In this document: positions 62,344-64,000 of the stretch, piece by piece | Position numbering within the stretch: position 1 is the stretch's first letter | Layout: every line of letters begins with the position of its first letter | NCBI GenBank assembly: GCA_035545735.1 | Contig: DASZXS010000050.1 | Coordinates: forward strand, 1-64,000 | From: JAJYKC01 sp035545735 | Lineage (GTDB): Bacteria; Acidobacteriota; Terriglobia; Bryobacterales; Bryobacteraceae | Length of the DNA stretch: 64,000 nucleotides | Reading direction: 5' to 3' | Program-made: the position numbers and the translations under genes | The notes under the pieces: generated by a model | What the model saw: only the letters and a program-made list of their open reading frames with translations | Told to the model about the DNA's origin: nothing | Database searches by the model: none

Positions 62344-63999
62344 CTAACCAAAACTCCCGCGGCGGAACTGCTCTAACATTTGCTCGCACGCGCGCAAGGT
62401 AAAGGCAATGATGGAAATCGTGGTGGTTTTGTCGGTGGGCGTCGGGAACATGCTGGCGTCGGCGACGTAAAGATTCGGAACGTCATGACAAGCGCTCCAG
62501 CGGTTCGTCACGAATTTCTTCGGATCGTTGCCGAAGCGGCAAGGTCCGGTTTCGTGCAAGCTGTGGCCCGGCGAGTTCGGTTCAGAGTCCGCGCCCCATA
62601 GCTCTCCACCGGCGCCGCGAAGGATTTCCGCGCAAACGTGCTTGGAATGCTCAAACATCATCAGCTCATTCGGTCCCCACTCGTAATGGAAGCGCGCAAC
62701 CGGGATGCCGAAGATGTCTTTCACTTCCGGATCGATGTCGATAAAATTCTTTTCGCTGACGAGCGAGGGCGCCTGCAGAAGGAAGCTTACCGGCGTCGGA
62801 TAGTAACTGCGAACCTTTTTCTTGAGGCTTGAGCCGAAACCCTCAAAGTGGGAATAGTAGTAAGGGAAATTTCCGCACCCACCGTAGGGATAGACGGAGT
62901 AACCACGAATAAACTTCTCTTCAAACGGATTCTTGAGATTTTGCCAGCGCGGCATCCATACGACCGTGGAATCGTGCACGTTGTCGGGCTGGCTGGGCTG
63001 TCCGGCCAGTTGGGGCAGGCAGCCGTAGGCCGGGGTGGCGTAGAGATGGTCGACGAGATTGCGGCCCAACTGGCCGCTCGAATTGGCGATTCCATCCGGC
63101 CAGTGGCGCGACTTCGAATTCAGCATGATTTTGGCTGTCTCACAACAGGAGGCGGCCAGCACGACCACTTTGGAATAGACTTCCACTTCCTGCCGCGTCG
63201 CCCTGTCGATGTAGGCAATGCCCTTCGCCTGCCCCTCTTCGTTCACAAGCACATTCTTGACATGGGCGTCGGTGCGAAGCTCCAGCTTTCCGGATTTTTC
63301 CGCGTGCGGCAGGAAAAACCAGGTGGGAGAAAAGAAAGACCCGCTGTCGCAGCCGGTGGTGCATCCGCCGCAATAGTGGCAGGCAGGGTGACCATTGTGA
63401 GGCACCGTCAACTGCGCACAGCGGTCGTGGACGTAGGGGATGCCCATGCGATCGCAGGAGTCCTTGAGTATCCAGTCGAAGCAGCGGAAATTAAAAGGAG
63501 GCAGATATTCGCCGTCGGGGTTGCTGGGACGGTTTTGGATGCTGCTGGCGACCCCGATCATTCGCTCGGCGCGGCTGTAATAGGGCGCGATTTCCTCATA
63601 GGTGACAGGCCAATCGACATCATGGCCGTCGATGCTGGCGGCGCGGAAATCGATGTCGGCGAAGCGGGCGGAGCTACGGCCCCAAAAGTTCGCTTTCCCT
63701 CCCGTGCCTTTGCAGCGGGTCCACTTCCAATGGCTTCCGGGAGCCACGGTGTAGGTAATGTCGTGCTCGAAGAGATCGAAGGTGACCTCCTGCTCACAGT
63801 CTCCCTGGCGCAAGCTCCGTGTCTTCGGATCGCCGAACCCACGGTATTGCAGCTCATAAATCTGGCGATGGTTGCGGTAGTGTTTGGAAGGGATAATTCT
63901 GGGACCCGAATTCAGGGCGAGTACGCTTAAGCCGGCGTCGCAGAGCGCTTGAATCGCCGTGCTGCCGCCGGCTCCGGTCCCGACCACGATTACGTCGTA
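62344..63999 (-). CDS. GMC family oxidoreductase (5' end outside window)
   Basis: 552 residues remain. The N-terminal FAD motif V-V-G-T-G-A-G-G-S-T is complete with four residues (Y-D-V-I) before it, so only a short piece is missing. A C-x2-C-x3-C cluster (Y-C-G-G-C-T-T-G-C) lies near residue 205. The C-terminal H-E-T-G-P-C-R-F-G and the V-A-D-A-S-M-F-P-T-P-T FAD-binding end place it in the gluconate/fructose/glucoside dehydrogenase branch of GMC enzymes, more than in choline dehydrogenase. These oxidise sugars or glycosides, including at C3. The small partner subunit usually precedes it, beyond the window. Confidence 0.88.
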   Translation of the reverse strand, partial: YDVIVVGTGAGGSTAIQALCDAGLSVLALNSGPRIIPSKHYRNHRQIYELQYRGFGDPKTRSLRQGDCEQEVTFDLFEHDITYTVAPGSHWKWTRCKGTGGKANFWGRSSARFADIDFRAASIDGHDVDWPVTYEEIAPYYSRAERMIGVASSIQNRPSNPDGEYLPPFNFRCFDWILKDSCDRMGIPYVHDRCAQLTVPHNGHPACHYCGGCTTGCDSGSFFSPTWFFLPHAEKSGKLELRTDAHVKNVLVNEEGQAKGIAYIDRATRQEVEVYSKVVVLAASCCETAKIMLNSKSRHWPDGIANSSGQLGRNLVDHLYATPAYGCLPQLAGQPSQPDNVHDSTVVWMPRWQNLKNPFEEKFIRGYSVYPYGGCGNFPYYYSHFEGFGSSLKKKVRSYYPTPVSFLLQAPSLVSEKNFIDIDPEVKDIFGIPVARFHYEWGPNELMMFEHSKHVCAEILRGAGGELWGADSEPNSPGHSLHETGPCRFGNDPKKFVTNRWSACHDVPNLYVADASMFPTPTDKTTTISIIAFTLRACEQMLEQFRRGSFG

Positions 64000-64000
64000 G

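Noticed and set aside
62848..63930. Plus-strand open frame of 360 codons opposite the GMC oxidoreductase
   Set aside because: Antisense shadow; the minus-strand protein has complete GMC motifs.
1..64000. CRISPR arrays, insertion sequences, prophage or integrated element
   Set aside because: No regularly spaced repeats, transposase, integrase or phage structural genes were seen; the only repeats are paralogous receptors and small hairpins.

Overview
The window is about 60% GC with dense, short-gapped operons. Its gene content points to an Acidobacterium of the Solibacter/Bryobacter type: five very large Oar-like TonB-dependent receptors with carboxypeptidase-regulatory N-termini, a CRTAC1-type ASPIC/UnbV protein, several periplasmic TPR proteins, a planctomycete-type PSCyt1/DUF1549/DUF1553 protein paired with a DUF1501 protein, and a relic of a PadR/ADOP-permease pair. 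This placement is inferred from family content; no rRNA or other phylogenetic marker is present. No insertion sequence, phage, integrase or CRISPR array was seen.

Layout. 1-2.4 kb: the tail of a DUF2235 hydrolase and two exported or membrane proteins of unknown function (+). 2.6-6.0 kb: receptor 1 (-). 6.3-9.8 kb: a flavin disulfide oxidoreductase, a DUF4126 membrane protein and a GH27 alpha-galactosidase (+). 9.9-11.9 kb: a radical SAM/SPASM protein and a TIGR01777 epimerase, divergent. 11.9-22.1 kb: an apparent six-gene minus-strand operon (receptor 2, ASPIC/UnbV protein, TPR protein, PfpI protein, ABC ATPase, and an ABC-2 permease fused to an amidohydrolase). 22.4-26 kb: an ankyrin protein, a CPA1 antiporter, a DUF2306 protein and the PadR/permease relic. 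26.1-30.0 kb: the DUF1501 and PSCyt1 pair. 30.1-30.8 kb: a broken RelE/ParE-like toxin and tRNA-Phe(GAA). 30.8-39.5 kb: a TPR protein and two tandem paralogous receptors (3 and 4). 40-47.2 kb: a haem-motif/monooxygenase-like/TPR protein, a DUF4097-like protein, an M48 protease, a PLP enzyme, a TPR protein and a GNAT acetyltransferase. 47.4-51.9 kb: DUF465, ComEC and an S41 protease.

From 64.0 down to 51.9 kb lies a ten-gene minus-strand operon with mostly overlapping start and stop codons: GMC oxidoreductase (cut by the window edge), receptor 5, Rieske oxygenase, SIS isomerase, a pair of half-size EamA transporters, Gfo/Idh/MocA dehydrogenase, ROK kinase, a betaine-homocysteine methyltransferase-like enzyme and a DUF1080 hydrolase. 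The Rieske enzyme has a Glu at the bridging position, as in carnitine and choline-type oxygenases. Its neighbour closely resembles BHMT, and the other enzymes are of carbohydrate type. This is the best candidate for an undescribed pathway: uptake and breakdown of an N-methylated or otherwise methylated compound linked to sugar chemistry. The substrate is inference.

Start codons were chosen from ribosome-binding sites, signal peptides, family N-termini and overlap with upstream genes; where two remain possible both are given. Protein identities come from remembered family motifs, not database searches.
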